Assembly: GCF_001905465.1 (NCBI RefSeq)
Contig: NZ_LISX01000009.1
Coordinates: forward strand, 98,731-162,730
Reading direction: 5' to 3'
Length of the DNA: 64,000 bases
Source: Kitasatospora sp. CB01950
GTDB taxonomy: Bacteria > Actinomycetota > Actinomycetes > Streptomycetales > Streptomycetaceae
Shown here piece by piece: positions 8,028 to 16,093 of the stretch (positions are counted from its first letter, which is position 1; each line of letters begins with the position of its first letter). The notes beneath the pieces were generated by a model. The model did no database searches and was not told the DNA's origin. It saw only the letters and a list, made by a program, of their open reading frames with translations. The translations under genes were made by a program, and so were the position numbers.

Positions 8028-8778
8028 CCTCCACCACGCCCGGCGTGACCACCTGCGCGTAGACGCCGAGGCAGGGCATCGGGCCCAGGCCGGGCAGCGG
8101 CTCTGTCCGGTTCAGCCGGGCCGGGCGGCGCAGCGCCTCCGGGTCGGCGGGCAGCGACCCGTGGGCGAGCGTGGGGACGGCGCAGCGCGGGCTGGCAGCG
8201 ATCACGCGCAGCCGCAGGTCGGGGCCGACGGTGAGCTCGCGGCCGACCCAGTCGTTCTCGACGAACGGCTCGGCGTCGACGTCGATCACCAGGTTGGGCC
8301 GGTAGCGGACCACCGGGGTGCCGGCCAGGCTGGCGGTGGTGACCAGGTGCAGCGGCGCGAAGTCGAAGAAGCTGCCGGGTGCGGCGGCCTTGCCGAACTC
8401 CTGTACGGTGTAGTCGACTTCGGCCTCGATGCCGTCCGCCAGCACCTTCTCGGGCACCGAGCGCAGCAGCGTCGAACCGGGTGGCCGTTCACTGATCAGC
8501 CGGACGGGGCGGCCCAGCAGCGCGCCGAGGTCGCCGTCCTTCAGCTCGGCGCCGTCGGGGCCGGTGATCCGCACCCCGCCGTCCACGCTCTCGGCCTGGA
8601 GCGTGAGCAACTTCCGCCACAGGCGCGGCTGTTTGGCGCTGGCGATCCGCCCGGTCGTCACGTCGAGCAGGGCGTGGCGCCGGTCGCCCTCGACGCCGTG
8701 CTCGTCGATCCGGGCCCGGGCGATCTCCTCGCCGAGCATCGACTTCACGGGGTGGCGGTACAGCGCGGCGACCTTCAT
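8002..8778 (-). CDS. MOSC domain-containing protein
   Basis: 258 aa. The N-terminal MOSC_N beta-barrel begins VAALYRHPVKSMLGEEI, the standard opening of this family. The C-terminal MOSC domain contains YRPNLVIDVD, the conserved cysteine in AASPRCAVPTLAHGSL, and LGVYAQVVTPG. MOSC proteins bind molybdenum cofactor sulfur through that cysteine and reduce N-hydroxylated compounds (mARC/YcbX type) or sulfurate the cofactor. The ATG at 8778 overlaps the stop of the upstream HAD gene by 4 bp. A longer open frame exists upstream but runs across the HAD gene and is shadow. Confidence 0.88.
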   Translation of the reverse strand: MKVAALYRHPVKSMLGEEIARARIDEHGVEGDRRHALLDVTTGRIASAKQPRLWRKLLTLQAESVDGGVRITGPDGAELKDGDLGALLGRPVRLISERPPGSTLLRSVPEKVLADGIEAEVDYTVQEFGKAAAPGSFFDFAPLHLVTTASLAGTPVVRYRPNLVIDVDAEPFVENDWVGRELTVGPDLRLRVIAASPRCAVPTLAHGSLPADPEALRRPARLNRTEPLPGLGPMPCLGVYAQVVTPGVVEAGHRVELD

Positions 8779-9314
8779 CGTCCGATCTCCTCTGCCCAGT
8801 CGGCGAGTTGTGCGAAGTCCTCGGCCCGCAGCCCGTACCGGTGGTCCACGGTCAGGGTGAGCGCCGGTGCCGGGTGGTGGGCGGCGATCCACTCGGTGTC
8901 CTGCGGTTCGATCTCGTCGTCCACCCAGGCGAACGGCCGCCCCGCGGCCCACGCCACCAGCTGCCTGGTCTTCCAGTGCAGTCCGTCCGGATCGGCGTGA
9001 TGCATCGATTCCCAGTCCACGTACGGCAGTTGAGGCAGGCCGAGGAGGCCGGCCAGGTGTTCGTTCGCCTCGGCGCGCCAGGTGGTCGCCCACACCGGGT
9101 CGTACGGCAGGGCCAGCAGGGACGGACCGTGCTCGGGGTGCAGCCACACCCGCAGCGGCTTCGGGTTGCGGATGCCCGCCTCCCGCTGGCGCTGCCGCCA
9201 GGCCTGCGACTCGACCCGGTACGTCAGGTAGCCCTCGGGCCTCCGGTACGGGCTGCCGACGTAGGGCGCGATCGGCCCGTCGACGTCCAGCATCAGCAAC
9301 GGCCGGTCCGGCAT
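8775..9314 (-). CDS. HAD-domain protein, Swiss-Army-Knife RNA-repair type (copy 1)
   Basis: 179 aa. RPLLMLDVDGPIAPY is the HAD motif I with nucleophile aspartate, and FAWVDDEIEPQD is the acidic motif III/IV. Between them lies LALPYDPVWATTW, and the C-terminus has GLRAEDFAQLADWAEEI. These features match the small HAD family named after Swiss-Army-Knife RNA repair proteins, many of which stand alone in actinobacteria without known substrates. It is followed by the MOSC gene with a 4-bp overlap. The gene upstream (9395-9928) is a close paralogue, and both share the same leader sequence, showing a whole-gene tandem duplication. Confidence 0.8.
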   Translation of the reverse strand: MPDRPLLMLDVDGPIAPYVGSPYRRPEGYLTYRVESQAWRQRQREAGIRNPKPLRVWLHPEHGPSLLALPYDPVWATTWRAEANEHLAGLLGLPQLPYVDWESMHHADPDGLHWKTRQLVAWAAGRPFAWVDDEIEPQDTEWIAAHHPAPALTLTVDHRYGLRAEDFAQLADWAEEIGR

Positions 9315-9394
9315 GAACTCCCCCTCGGATGGTGCGGTCCCGAATTCTCTCCTGCCGCCACCCGGCCCGGCCAGCGATTATGGCGCGGCGGCCC

Positions 9395-9928
9395 TCAACG
9401 GGCGATCTCCTGCGCCCAGTCGGCGAGTTGCGCGAAGTGCGCCGGTCGCAGCCCGTACCGGGGGTCGACCTTCAGGGTGAGCGCCGGGCCCGGGTGGTGG
9501 GCGGCGATCCACTCGGTGTCCTGCGGTCCGATCTCGTCGTCCACCCAGGCGAACGGCTGTTGGTCGGCCCAGCACACCAGCTGCCGGGTCTTCCAGTGCA
9601 GCCCGTCCGGGTCCTTGTGGAACATCGACTCCCAGTTCACGTACGGGAGTCGGGGAAGTCCGAGAAGCGGCGCCAGGTGCTCGTCCACCTCCGCGCACCA
9701 GGCGGTCGCCCACACCAGGTCGTACGGCAGGGCCAGCAGGGACGGCCCGTGGGTGCGGTTCAGCCGGACCCGCAGCGGCTTCGGGTCCGTCACGCCCTTG
9801 TCGAGCTGGCGCTGCCGCCAGGTCTGCGACGGCACCCGGTGCGTCCGGTAGCCCCGGGGGCGGAAGAAGCCGCCGTACGGGGCGATCGGGCCGTCGACAT
9901 CCAGCATCAGCAGCGGACGGTCTGCCAT
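9395..9928 (-). CDS. HAD-domain protein, Swiss-Army-Knife RNA-repair type (copy 2)
   Basis: 177 aa paralogue of the adjacent downstream gene, with the same order of motifs: RPLLMLDVDGPIAPYGG, LALPYDLVWATAW, FAWVDDEIGPQDTEWIAAHH and a C-terminal ADWAQEIAR. Identity is concentrated in the catalytic segments, while the N-terminal 25-60 region has diverged (FRPRGYRTHRVPSQTW against RRPEGYLTYRVESQAW). The leader (GAGAGAAT..., GAGGGGGAG before ATG) is also conserved between copies, so promoter and ribosome-binding site were duplicated together; the duplication unit is about 614 bp. Catalytic acids are intact in both, so neither is an obvious pseudogene. Confidence 0.8.
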   Translation of the reverse strand: MADRPLLMLDVDGPIAPYGGFFRPRGYRTHRVPSQTWRQRQLDKGVTDPKPLRVRLNRTHGPSLLALPYDLVWATAWCAEVDEHLAPLLGLPRLPYVNWESMFHKDPDGLHWKTRQLVCWADQQPFAWVDDEIGPQDTEWIAAHHPGPALTLKVDPRYGLRPAHFAQLADWAQEIAR

Positions 9929-9996
9929 GGGCTCCCCCTCGGTCGGTCGGTGCCGGATTCTCTCCCACGCCCGGCCCGCCCGGCCACCGTTTCGGC

Positions 9997-11169
9997 TCAG
10001 GACGCCTGTTCGGCCTGCCAGGCGCGGGCGGCGGCGATGCGGCGGGTGGCGCTGGGGTGGGTGGCGAGGAGGAGTTCGAGGGCGCGGGGCGGTGCGGGGT
10101 CGGAGATGTTGGCGACCGCGAGGCGGCGCTGCATGGCGATGAACTGCTCAGTGTCGCCGGTCAGTTCGAGGGCGTGGCGGTCGGCGCGGGTTTCGATGCG
10201 GCGGCTGACGGCGCACTGGACGGGGGTGCTGGCCGCGCCGAGCAGGGCGGCCAGGGCGGCGAGCAGCGGGAGCGAACGCGGGTCCTGCGGGTGGGCGGCG
10301 CCGGCGGCGTCCAGCAGTGGCTGCCAGGCGAGCAGGGCGGCGAGGACCGGGACCACGACGGCCGCGCCGAGCGCGCCGAGCACGGTGCCGGTGGCGACGT
10401 CGCGGTGCTTGACGTGGCCGAGTTCGTGGGCGGCGACGAGTTCGACCTCGCGCGGGTCGGCGGTCTCCAGCAGGGTGTCGTGGACCACGATCCGGCGGGT
10501 CGGGCCGAAGCCGGAGACGTACGCGTTCAGCGCGGTGGTGCGGCGGGACGCGTCGGCGACCAGCACGTCGCGCACCGCGATGCCGTCGCGGCGGGCCAAC
10601 TCCAGCAGGGCGGTGCGCAGTTCGCCGTCCGGCAGCGGGGAGAAGCGGTTGAACAGCGGCTCGATCACCAGCGGGTGCAGGAACGACAGCGCCACCGTCA
10701 GCAGCGCCGCCGCGAGCGCGCCCGCCACCCACCAGTGCTCCGGCGAGCGGCCGATCAGCGTGTACAGGCCGAGCGCGAGCGGCAGGAACAGCGCGAGGGT
10801 GACGGCCGTGCCGCGCAGGACGTCCACCGCCCAGCCGGCCCAGCCCTGGGTGACCAGCCCGAACCGGGCGCGGGCGACCCGGACCCGGGCCGAGAACGGC
10901 AGCGTCACCGCCCGTCCGAGCAGCACCAGCGCCGCGCTCCCGCCCAGCACCTCGGCCGCCCAACTGCCGCCGAACCAGCTGCCGACCGCCGTCACCAGCC
11001 CCGCCCCGGCCGCCGTGAACCCGAGCGCCGCCGCCAACCCCAGCGACGCGGCCTGCCCCCCGAGCGCCCACGGCACCTGCGCCCGCCGCAACGCCCGCCC
11101 GCGCGCCACCTCCTGCGACGTGAAGTCACCGGACGCGACGGGGGACGGCGGGGGCGGAGTGTCGGTCAT
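9997..11169 (-). CDS. M48 family zinc metalloprotease (Ste24/CAAX-protease-like)
   Basis: 390-aa integral membrane protease. The zinc motif HELGH is near residue 246 in VELVAAHELGHVKHRD, and the third ligand is the glutamate in RRIETRADRHALELTG near residue 328. Six or more hydrophobic segments flank it, and the GFGPTRRIVVHDTLL segment before the active site is typical of Ste24-type M48A enzymes. In bacteria these proteases act in membrane-protein quality control; the prenyl-protein role is eukaryotic. The gene stands alone between the HAD pair and the MerR gene. Confidence 0.88.
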   Translation of the reverse strand: MTDTPPPPSPVASGDFTSQEVARGRALRRAQVPWALGGQAASLGLAAALGFTAAGAGLVTAVGSWFGGSWAAEVLGGSAALVLLGRAVTLPFSARVRVARARFGLVTQGWAGWAVDVLRGTAVTLALFLPLALGLYTLIGRSPEHWWVAGALAAALLTVALSFLHPLVIEPLFNRFSPLPDGELRTALLELARRDGIAVRDVLVADASRRTTALNAYVSGFGPTRRIVVHDTLLETADPREVELVAAHELGHVKHRDVATGTVLGALGAAVVVPVLAALLAWQPLLDAAGAAHPQDPRSLPLLAALAALLGAASTPVQCAVSRRIETRADRHALELTGDTEQFIAMQRRLAVANISDPAPPRALELLLATHPSATRRIAAARAWQAEQAS

Positions 11170-11215
11170 GCCCCCAGCGTAGTGACCGTCCCCGCCACCT
11201 CACCCCGTTCGCGCC

Positions 11216-12166
11216 TCAGGACCCCGTCGGCCGTCGCGCGACCTCGCGCAGGGCCGCCCCGAACCAGTCGAACACCGGCGTCAGCGAGGGCGGCTCCGGC
11301 CAGTCGTTGACGCGGGACAGCAGGTGCCAGTAGCGCTCGACCCGGGGGTCGGCCGCGACGTCGAGACGGGCGAGCAGCCAGGTGCGCAGGGCGGCGTCGT
11401 CCGGGCGGTCGAAGACCTGGGCGTAGCGTGCGGTCAGGTCGGCCACGACGGCCGCGGCCTGCGGCGCGTCGGGGGCGAGGCCGGCGGCGAGGGCTCCGGT
11501 GACGGCCTCGCGGACGTGTTCGGTGAGTTCGTGGTGCAGCCCGGTGGTGTCGCCGGCGGCGCGTTCCGCGGCCTGGTAGGCGGCCATCCGTCGCAGCGAG
11601 GCCCGGAAGGCGGCGTCCTGGGTGAGTTCGGCGAGTTCGACCCAGGCCGCGACCTGCGCCGGGGTGGGTTCCTCCGGCAGTTCCGGCACCGCCGTGCGGA
11701 GCATCGCCACCAGCTCGGGGTTGGCGTCCGCCGTGCCGAAGGTGTCCTCGACGAACTCCTCGATCATCCGGCGCCGTTCCTGCGAGGACAGCCTCGCCAG
11801 TCGGTGCATCAACGCGATCTCCTCCGTTTCGCTTCCCTGTTCGGCGACCGTGCGGAGCACCGCCCGGCGCAGCCGCAGCGTGCGGATCTGTGCGTCGAGG
11901 GCGTCCGCGTGCGCGCGGGCCACCTCGGCGACTGTGCTCTCCCGTTCCAGCACCTGCCGGATCGTCGCCAGCCCTATCCCCAACTCCCGCAGGGTGCGGA
12001 CCAGTTCGAGCCGCGCCACGGCCTGTGTCCGGTACCGCCGGTACCCGGCGGGGGTGCGGTCGGTGGACGGCACCAGGCCGGTGTCCGACCAGTAGCGGAC
12101 GGTCTTCACCGTCAGTCCGGTCCGTCGCGCCAACTCGCCTATCGTCACCAGCTCTTCGCCGTCCAT
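11216..12166 (-). CDS. MerR family transcriptional regulator
   Basis: 316 aa. The N-terminal winged helix reads VTIGELARRTGLTVKTVRYWSDTGLV followed by RTPAGYRRYR, the standard MerR DNA-binding half. A helical dimerisation arm runs to about residue 115. The remaining 200 residues form a long helical domain without cysteine or aromatic metal/drug motifs that I recognise. It is divergent from a GNAT gene. Its own promoter has a 19-bp spacer containing a dyad and places transcription start on the ATG, so the mRNA is probably leaderless and autoregulated. The effector is unknown. Confidence 0.87.
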   Translation of the reverse strand: MDGEELVTIGELARRTGLTVKTVRYWSDTGLVPSTDRTPAGYRRYRTQAVARLELVRTLRELGIGLATIRQVLERESTVAEVARAHADALDAQIRTLRLRRAVLRTVAEQGSETEEIALMHRLARLSSQERRRMIEEFVEDTFGTADANPELVAMLRTAVPELPEEPTPAQVAAWVELAELTQDAAFRASLRRMAAYQAAERAAGDTTGLHHELTEHVREAVTGALAAGLAPDAPQAAAVVADLTARYAQVFDRPDDAALRTWLLARLDVAADPRVERYWHLLSRVNDWPEPPSLTPVFDWFGAALREVARRPTGS

Positions 12167-12172
12167 GGCCCC

Positions 12173-12203
12173 ACTGTGCGGTCTCCCCCGGCGGGAGACT
12201 CAA
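12173..12203 (-). promoter_or_regulatory. MerR-type promoter with 19-bp spacer and dyad operator
   Basis: On the minus strand TTGAGT (12198-12203) and CACAGT (12173-12178) are separated by exactly 19 bp. The spacer is filled by the inverted repeat GTCTCCC-N5-GGGAGAC (12181-12199). Overlong 19-bp spacers with a central dyad are the hallmark of promoters activated by MerR proteins through DNA untwisting. The start point would fall on the ATG of the MerR gene. Confidence 0.6.
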
Positions 12204-12252
12204 GCCGGGCTATTCGGTCGGTAGATCTGCACGTCCGGCCTACGATGGCCGG

Positions 12253-13017
12253 ATGATGGGCGAGGAGAGTCTGCGGACAGCGCTGGAGTTCCGTCGCGGG
12301 TTCGCCCGTCGGCAGGCCGACGAGGTCGTCGAACTCCCGGGCGGTTTCGCGGTGTTGAGCGAGCCGTACCGGTATTCGCACGAGCACAACCAGCTGATCC
12401 TGGACGCCCCGCCGAGCGGCATGGACGTGGCGGGGCTGGCCGAGGAGGTGCTCGGGCACCTCGGGCACCGGCGGATCGCGGTGTTCGACGACGCGTCCGC
12501 GCTGGCGCTGGCCCCGGGTCTGGTCGCGGCCGGGTACCAGCACGAGACGGAACTGGTGATGGTCCACCGGGGGCCGGTGCCGAGCGCCGGCGGCGCGGAG
12601 CAGGTCGAACTGGCCGAGCTGGCACCGGCGTTGGACCGCCAGTGGCGCAACTGGCTGCCGTGGGCTTCGGACGAATCGATCGGGCAGCTGGTGTCGCGGC
12701 GCACCGCCCGCGAGGCCGGCGCGGACCGGGTGCTGATCCTGGCCGCGCGGGACGCCGACGGCGAGTTCGGCTCCTGGGCGGACCTCTACCAGGACGCGGC
12801 GGGCACCGCGCAGGTCGAGGACCTGGCGACGGCGGAGGGCCGACAGCATCGCGGCCTCGCCGGCCGGGTGCTGTCCACCGCCCTGCGCCTGGCCGCCGAG
12901 CAGGCCCCCGACGGCCTGCGCTTCCTGGTCGCGGACGCCGAGGACTGGCCGCAGCAGTGGTACGCCCGCCGGGGCTTCGTGCCGGTCGGCCGCACCCACG
13001 GCTTCACCCGCATGTAA
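12253..13017 (+). CDS. GNAT-family N-acetyltransferase
   Basis: 254 aa. The C-terminal half carries the acetyl-CoA-binding segment: VEDLATAEGRQHRGLAGRVLSTALRLAAE corresponds to motif A (R/Q-x-x-G-x-G/A), followed by FLVADAEDWPQQWYARRGFVPVGRTHGFTR, where W-Y-x-R-x-G-F is the usual GNAT end. The N-terminal 110 residues (PYRYSHEHNQLILD...) are a degenerate GNAT-like half. The ATG at 12253 has no Shine-Dalgarno, but TACGAT at 12241-12246 could be a -10, so translation may be leaderless. The substrate is unknown. The gene is divergent from the MerR regulator, which may control it. Confidence 0.8.
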   Translation: MMGEESLRTALEFRRGFARRQADEVVELPGGFAVLSEPYRYSHEHNQLILDAPPSGMDVAGLAEEVLGHLGHRRIAVFDDASALALAPGLVAAGYQHETELVMVHRGPVPSAGGAEQVELAELAPALDRQWRNWLPWASDESIGQLVSRRTAREAGADRVLILAARDADGEFGSWADLYQDAAGTAQVEDLATAEGRQHRGLAGRVLSTALRLAAEQAPDGLRFLVADAEDWPQQWYARRGFVPVGRTHGFTRM

Positions 13018-13069
13018 CGACGAGAAGTCACGGCCAGACGTGACAGCGAGACGAGACGACGAGACGACG

Positions 13070-13112
13070 ACGGCGCCCGCCGACCCCCGGGAAGGGGTTC
13101 GGCGGGCGCCGT
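13070..13112. terminator. Bidirectional hairpin terminator between GNAT gene and glnII
   Basis: ACGGCGCCCGCCGACCCC (13070-13087) pairs with GGGGTTCGGCGGGCGCCGT (13094-13112), leaving one bulged base and a 6-nt loop. It lies between two convergent genes and can end both transcripts. Confidence 0.85.
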
Positions 13113-13135
13113 TCGCGATGCGCGGAGGGCGCGGA

Positions 13136-14158
13136 TCAGACCTGGCCGGCCTTCTCCAGGGCCTCGCAGCAGGTGTTGATCAGCAGGCGGGTGACCACGT
13201 ACGGGTCGATGTTCGCGTTCGGGCGGCGGTCCTCGATGTAGCCCTTCTGGTCCACCTCGACCTGCCACGGGATGCGGACCGAAGCGCCGCGGTTGGAGAC
13301 GCCGTAGGAGTAGACGTTCCACGGGGCGGTCTCGTGCTTGCCGGTCAGGCGGGACTGGATGTCGTCACCGTACTGGTTGACGTGCTCCAGGACCTTCTCC
13401 TGGGAGGCGCCGAGCGACTCGCAGGCGGTGATGATGGCCTCGTAGCCCTCGCGCATCGCCTTGGTGGAGAAGTTGGTGTGCGCACCCGCGCCGTTCCAGT
13501 CGCCACGGACCGGCTTGGCGTCCAGGGTGGCGTCGATGCCGAACTCCTCGGCGGTGCGGTAGAGCAGGTAGCGGGCGATCCACAGGTCGTCGGAGGCGGT
13601 CAGCGCGTCGACCGGGCCGATCTGGAACTCCCACTGGCCGGGCATGACCTCGGCGTTGATGCCGCAGATCGCCAGGCCGGCGTTCATGCAGCGGTCGAGG
13701 TGCAGCTCGACGATCTCGCGGCCGAAGACCTCCTCGGCACCCACGCCGCAGTAGTAGCCGCCCTGCGGGGCCGGGTAGCCGCCCTCGGGGAAGCCGAGCG
13801 GGCGGGAGCCCTTGAAGAAGGTGTACTCCTGCTCGATGCCGAAGATCGACTCCTGGTCGGCGTACCGCTCGGCGACCTCGCGCAGCAGGGCGCGGTGGTT
13901 GGACTCGTGGGCGGTGCCGTTGGTCTCCAGCACCTCGCACAGCACCAGGATGTGGTCGCCGCCGCGGATCGGGTCCGGGACGACGCGCACCGGGTCGAGC
14001 ACACGGTCCGAGGCGTGGCCCTCGGCCTGGTTGGTCGAGGAACCGTCGAAGCCCCAGGTGGGGATCTTGTCCGCGTTCGGCAGGACACGAGTCTTGGAAC
14101 GCAGCTTCGCGGTCGGCTTGGTGCCGTCGATCCAGATGTACTCGGCCTTGATTGCCAT
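13136..14158 (-). CDS. glnII: Glutamine synthetase, eukaryotic type II (GlnII)
   Basis: 340 aa, the size of GSII (about 343) rather than of GSI (about 470). It forms glutamine from glutamate, ammonia and ATP in the cytoplasm. Seen: the opening AEYIWIDGTKPTAKLRSKTR, WGFDGSSTNQAEGHASDR, the metal/glutamate-binding FGIEQEYTFFKG, GINAEVMPGQWEFQIGP and NGAGAHTNFST, all characteristic of GSII of plants and of Streptomyces GlnII. The ATG at 14158 is chosen because the known family starts there; upstream frame is leader. Four GlnR half-boxes precede the gene, so expression should rise under nitrogen limitation. Confidence 0.96.
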   Translation of the reverse strand: MAIKAEYIWIDGTKPTAKLRSKTRVLPNADKIPTWGFDGSSTNQAEGHASDRVLDPVRVVPDPIRGGDHILVLCEVLETNGTAHESNHRALLREVAERYADQESIFGIEQEYTFFKGSRPLGFPEGGYPAPQGGYYCGVGAEEVFGREIVELHLDRCMNAGLAICGINAEVMPGQWEFQIGPVDALTASDDLWIARYLLYRTAEEFGIDATLDAKPVRGDWNGAGAHTNFSTKAMREGYEAIITACESLGASQEKVLEHVNQYGDDIQSRLTGKHETAPWNVYSYGVSNRGASVRIPWQVEVDQKGYIEDRRPNANIDPYVVTRLLINTCCEALEKAGQV

Positions 14159-14213
14159 CGCGGTGAACCTCACTGCTCGGGTGGTGGGTGCCTGCGTAGC
14201 CTCGCAAGCCGCC

Positions 14214-14251
14214 GTTTCCCGGTTGTTCCTCCTATGTAACGCCCATGTGAA
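14214..14251 (-). promoter_or_regulatory. GlnR operator (two tandem a/b boxes) upstream of glnII
   Basis: On the minus strand the motif reads TTCAC-N6-GTTAC-N6-GGAAC-N6-GAAAC, with half-sites at 14247-14251, 14236-14240, 14225-14229 and 14214-14218, each exactly 11 bp apart. This matches the GlnR consensus gTnAC-N6-GaAAc known from streptomycete nitrogen genes, including glnII. It lies 56-93 bp upstream of the start codon. Confidence 0.85.
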
Positions 14252-14335
14252 CCAACGGTCCGCGGCGGCGTGCTCACCGTCCGCGAGTGCACCGACGGTG
14301 CGGGGGCACGCCACCGGGACCGTTGGGGCCGGGAA

Positions 14336-15271
14336 TCAGCGCTGGCGGGCGTGCGCGGCGCGGCGGCGGCGGGTCATCCACACCGCGGCCCCGCCGGCCA
14401 CCAGCAGGGTGAAGCCGCCGGCGGCCATCGCGGCGGTTCCGGTGGAGCCGGTGTACGCGAGTTCCTCGCCGGACTCCTTGGGCGCCGTCCGGTTCTGTCC
14501 GGTCGTCCCGGGGGCGGTGCCGGACGGGCTCGGCGTGGCGGAGGTGTCGGTGGCGGGCGCGGCGGCGGGCACCGGCTTCTCGCAGGACACCGCGGCGATC
14601 GTCACCTTGCCGTCCACCTTGGCGACGTTCAGGTTCAGCGGGTTGATCGACACCTGCACCTCCAGCGCGGAGGCGGCGGCGGTGCTGCTGGTGACGGTCT
14701 TCTTCGAGAACTCGACGTCGACCGTGCCGATCGCCGGAACGTCCACGTGGGTGGGCGAGTTGAGGCCGACGGTCACCGACTTGCCGAGCACTGTGAGCTT
14801 CACGGGGGAGGTCACCTTGGCGGTCGGCTGCCCGTTCACCGGGCAGGTCACCTCGGTGCTCATCGCGTCGAGGCCGAGCAGTGTGGTCAGCGGCAGGCCG
14901 GGCACGTGCACGTCCGCGCCGACCAGCTGCACCGAGGCGGTCGCCTGCTTGTCGTCGACCTTGGTGACGGACTTGCCGACCTGCGCCTTCACCAGGTTCA
15001 CCGGCTTCCCGTTGTCGACGCCGTCGACGGTCGCGGTGAGCATCGCCCCGTCCCGTTGGGCGGGCGACTCGACCTTGTTCAGGGCCACGTTCACGGGCAC
15101 CTTGATCGCGTTCAACAGCGTGACGTCCAGGGCGAGTTCGGCGGTCACGGCGCTCGCCTTCCCGGGTTTGGCGGACGCGCCGGCGTCGGCGGCATGGGCC
15201 GGCATCGGCAGCGCGACCGCGAGGGCGGACGCGGCAAGGGCGGACGCGGCGACCGTACGCAGAACAGACAT
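14336..15271 (-). CDS. Sortase-anchored secreted protein with LAYTG motif
   Basis: 311 aa. Signal peptide at residues 1-26 (SVLRTVAASALAASALAVAL...AHA). Then about 220 residues of repeating beta-type segments with two cysteines (VTCPVNGQPTA and AVSCEKPVP), a Ser/Thr/Pro-rich linker (about 225-265), the sorting signal LAYTG, a hydrophobic helix and a TRRRRAAHARQR tail. LAxTG is the class E sortase motif of high-GC actinobacteria. The overall design resembles the 'SCO1860 family LAETG-anchored' proteins of streptomycetes, which I name from memory. It is presumably linked to peptidoglycan; function unknown. The ATG at 15271 is chosen because the signal peptide begins there. Confidence 0.82.
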   Translation of the reverse strand: MSVLRTVAASALAASALAVALPMPAHAADAGASAKPGKASAVTAELALDVTLLNAIKVPVNVALNKVESPAQRDGAMLTATVDGVDNGKPVNLVKAQVGKSVTKVDDKQATASVQLVGADVHVPGLPLTTLLGLDAMSTEVTCPVNGQPTAKVTSPVKLTVLGKSVTVGLNSPTHVDVPAIGTVDVEFSKKTVTSSTAAASALEVQVSINPLNLNVAKVDGKVTIAAVSCEKPVPAAAPATDTSATPSPSGTAPGTTGQNRTAPKESGEELAYTGSTGTAAMAAGGFTLLVAGGAAVWMTRRRRAAHARQR

Positions 15272-15479
15272 GACAGGAAACCCCCACACATGGTGAAACG
15301 GCAGAGCGCACCCGCGACCCACCCGGCACCACGCACGGGGAGGGGTTCGCGCTCTCGACTGCCGCCAGTCTTCTCGAACCGTGCGTCACCTCAGCAACAC
15401 GGAGCGTCAGTTCACTCCTTCGAGTGGTGTTGACGCCATTGAGTGACCGCGAGTCCCTCACGTCCCCTCCACAGCTCCG

Positions 15480-16028
15480 TCATCCGTCCCAGCGCCGCAG
15501 CGGCAGCAGCCCGAGCCCGAGTGCGGCGGCCGTCCAGGCGATCAGCACCAGCAGTCCGCGCAGCCCGTCGCGGGAGCCCACGGTGAGCAGTTCGGCCCCG
15601 GCCCGGTCCGGCAGGTAGCGGGAGAGTTCCCTGGTCGCGCCGGGCAGCGACAGCAGGTGCGAGCCGGCCAGCACCATCGGCAGCAGCACGATCAGCGGGA
15701 CGACGGCGTTGCGGGCCGCCGCGGCCGGCCCGGCCGCGAACAGGCTCATCAGCACCAGGTAGCCGACCGCGCCGACCAGCGCGCCGGGCACGCCGTCCGC
15801 CCCGATGCCCGCGCCGTGCGGGCCGAGCGCGTACTGCGTGACCAGATAACCGGCCACGGTCACGGGCGCGCCGAACGCCAGTGCCGCCAGGGCCGTTGCC
15901 GCGGTCTTCGCCAGGTAGAGCCGGCCCCGGTCGGGCACCGCCAGCAGCGAGGTCCGGATCATTCCTGAGCTGTGCTCGCCGGCCACCGCCAGCACCGCGA
16001 AGACGATCAGGGCGAGCTGCCCGTACTG
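15480..16028 (-). pseudogene. 5'-truncated ABC-2 permease remnant
   Basis: The frame from 16028 down encodes QYGQLALIVFAVLAVAGEHS and SSGMIRTSLLAVPDRGRLYL, the characteristic middle of streptomycete ABC-2 permeases, followed by four membrane segments and a normal C-terminus (RRWDG). A TGA at 16029-16031 cuts the frame just where the first transmembrane helix and N-terminal cytoplasmic arm should precede it, and no ATPase gene is nearby. No good start codon or ribosome-binding site is visible. The DNA immediately upstream (16032-16078) reads like the tail of an unrelated plus-strand frame, which suggests a deletion junction near 16030. An internal start (GTG/CTG near 15995) yielding a short protein is not excluded. 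Confidence 0.65.
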
Positions 16029-16093
16029 TCACCGGAAGCACCGCCACCATCCGCCTGAGCGCCACCGACATCGGGTGACCCGCCCCACCGCTC

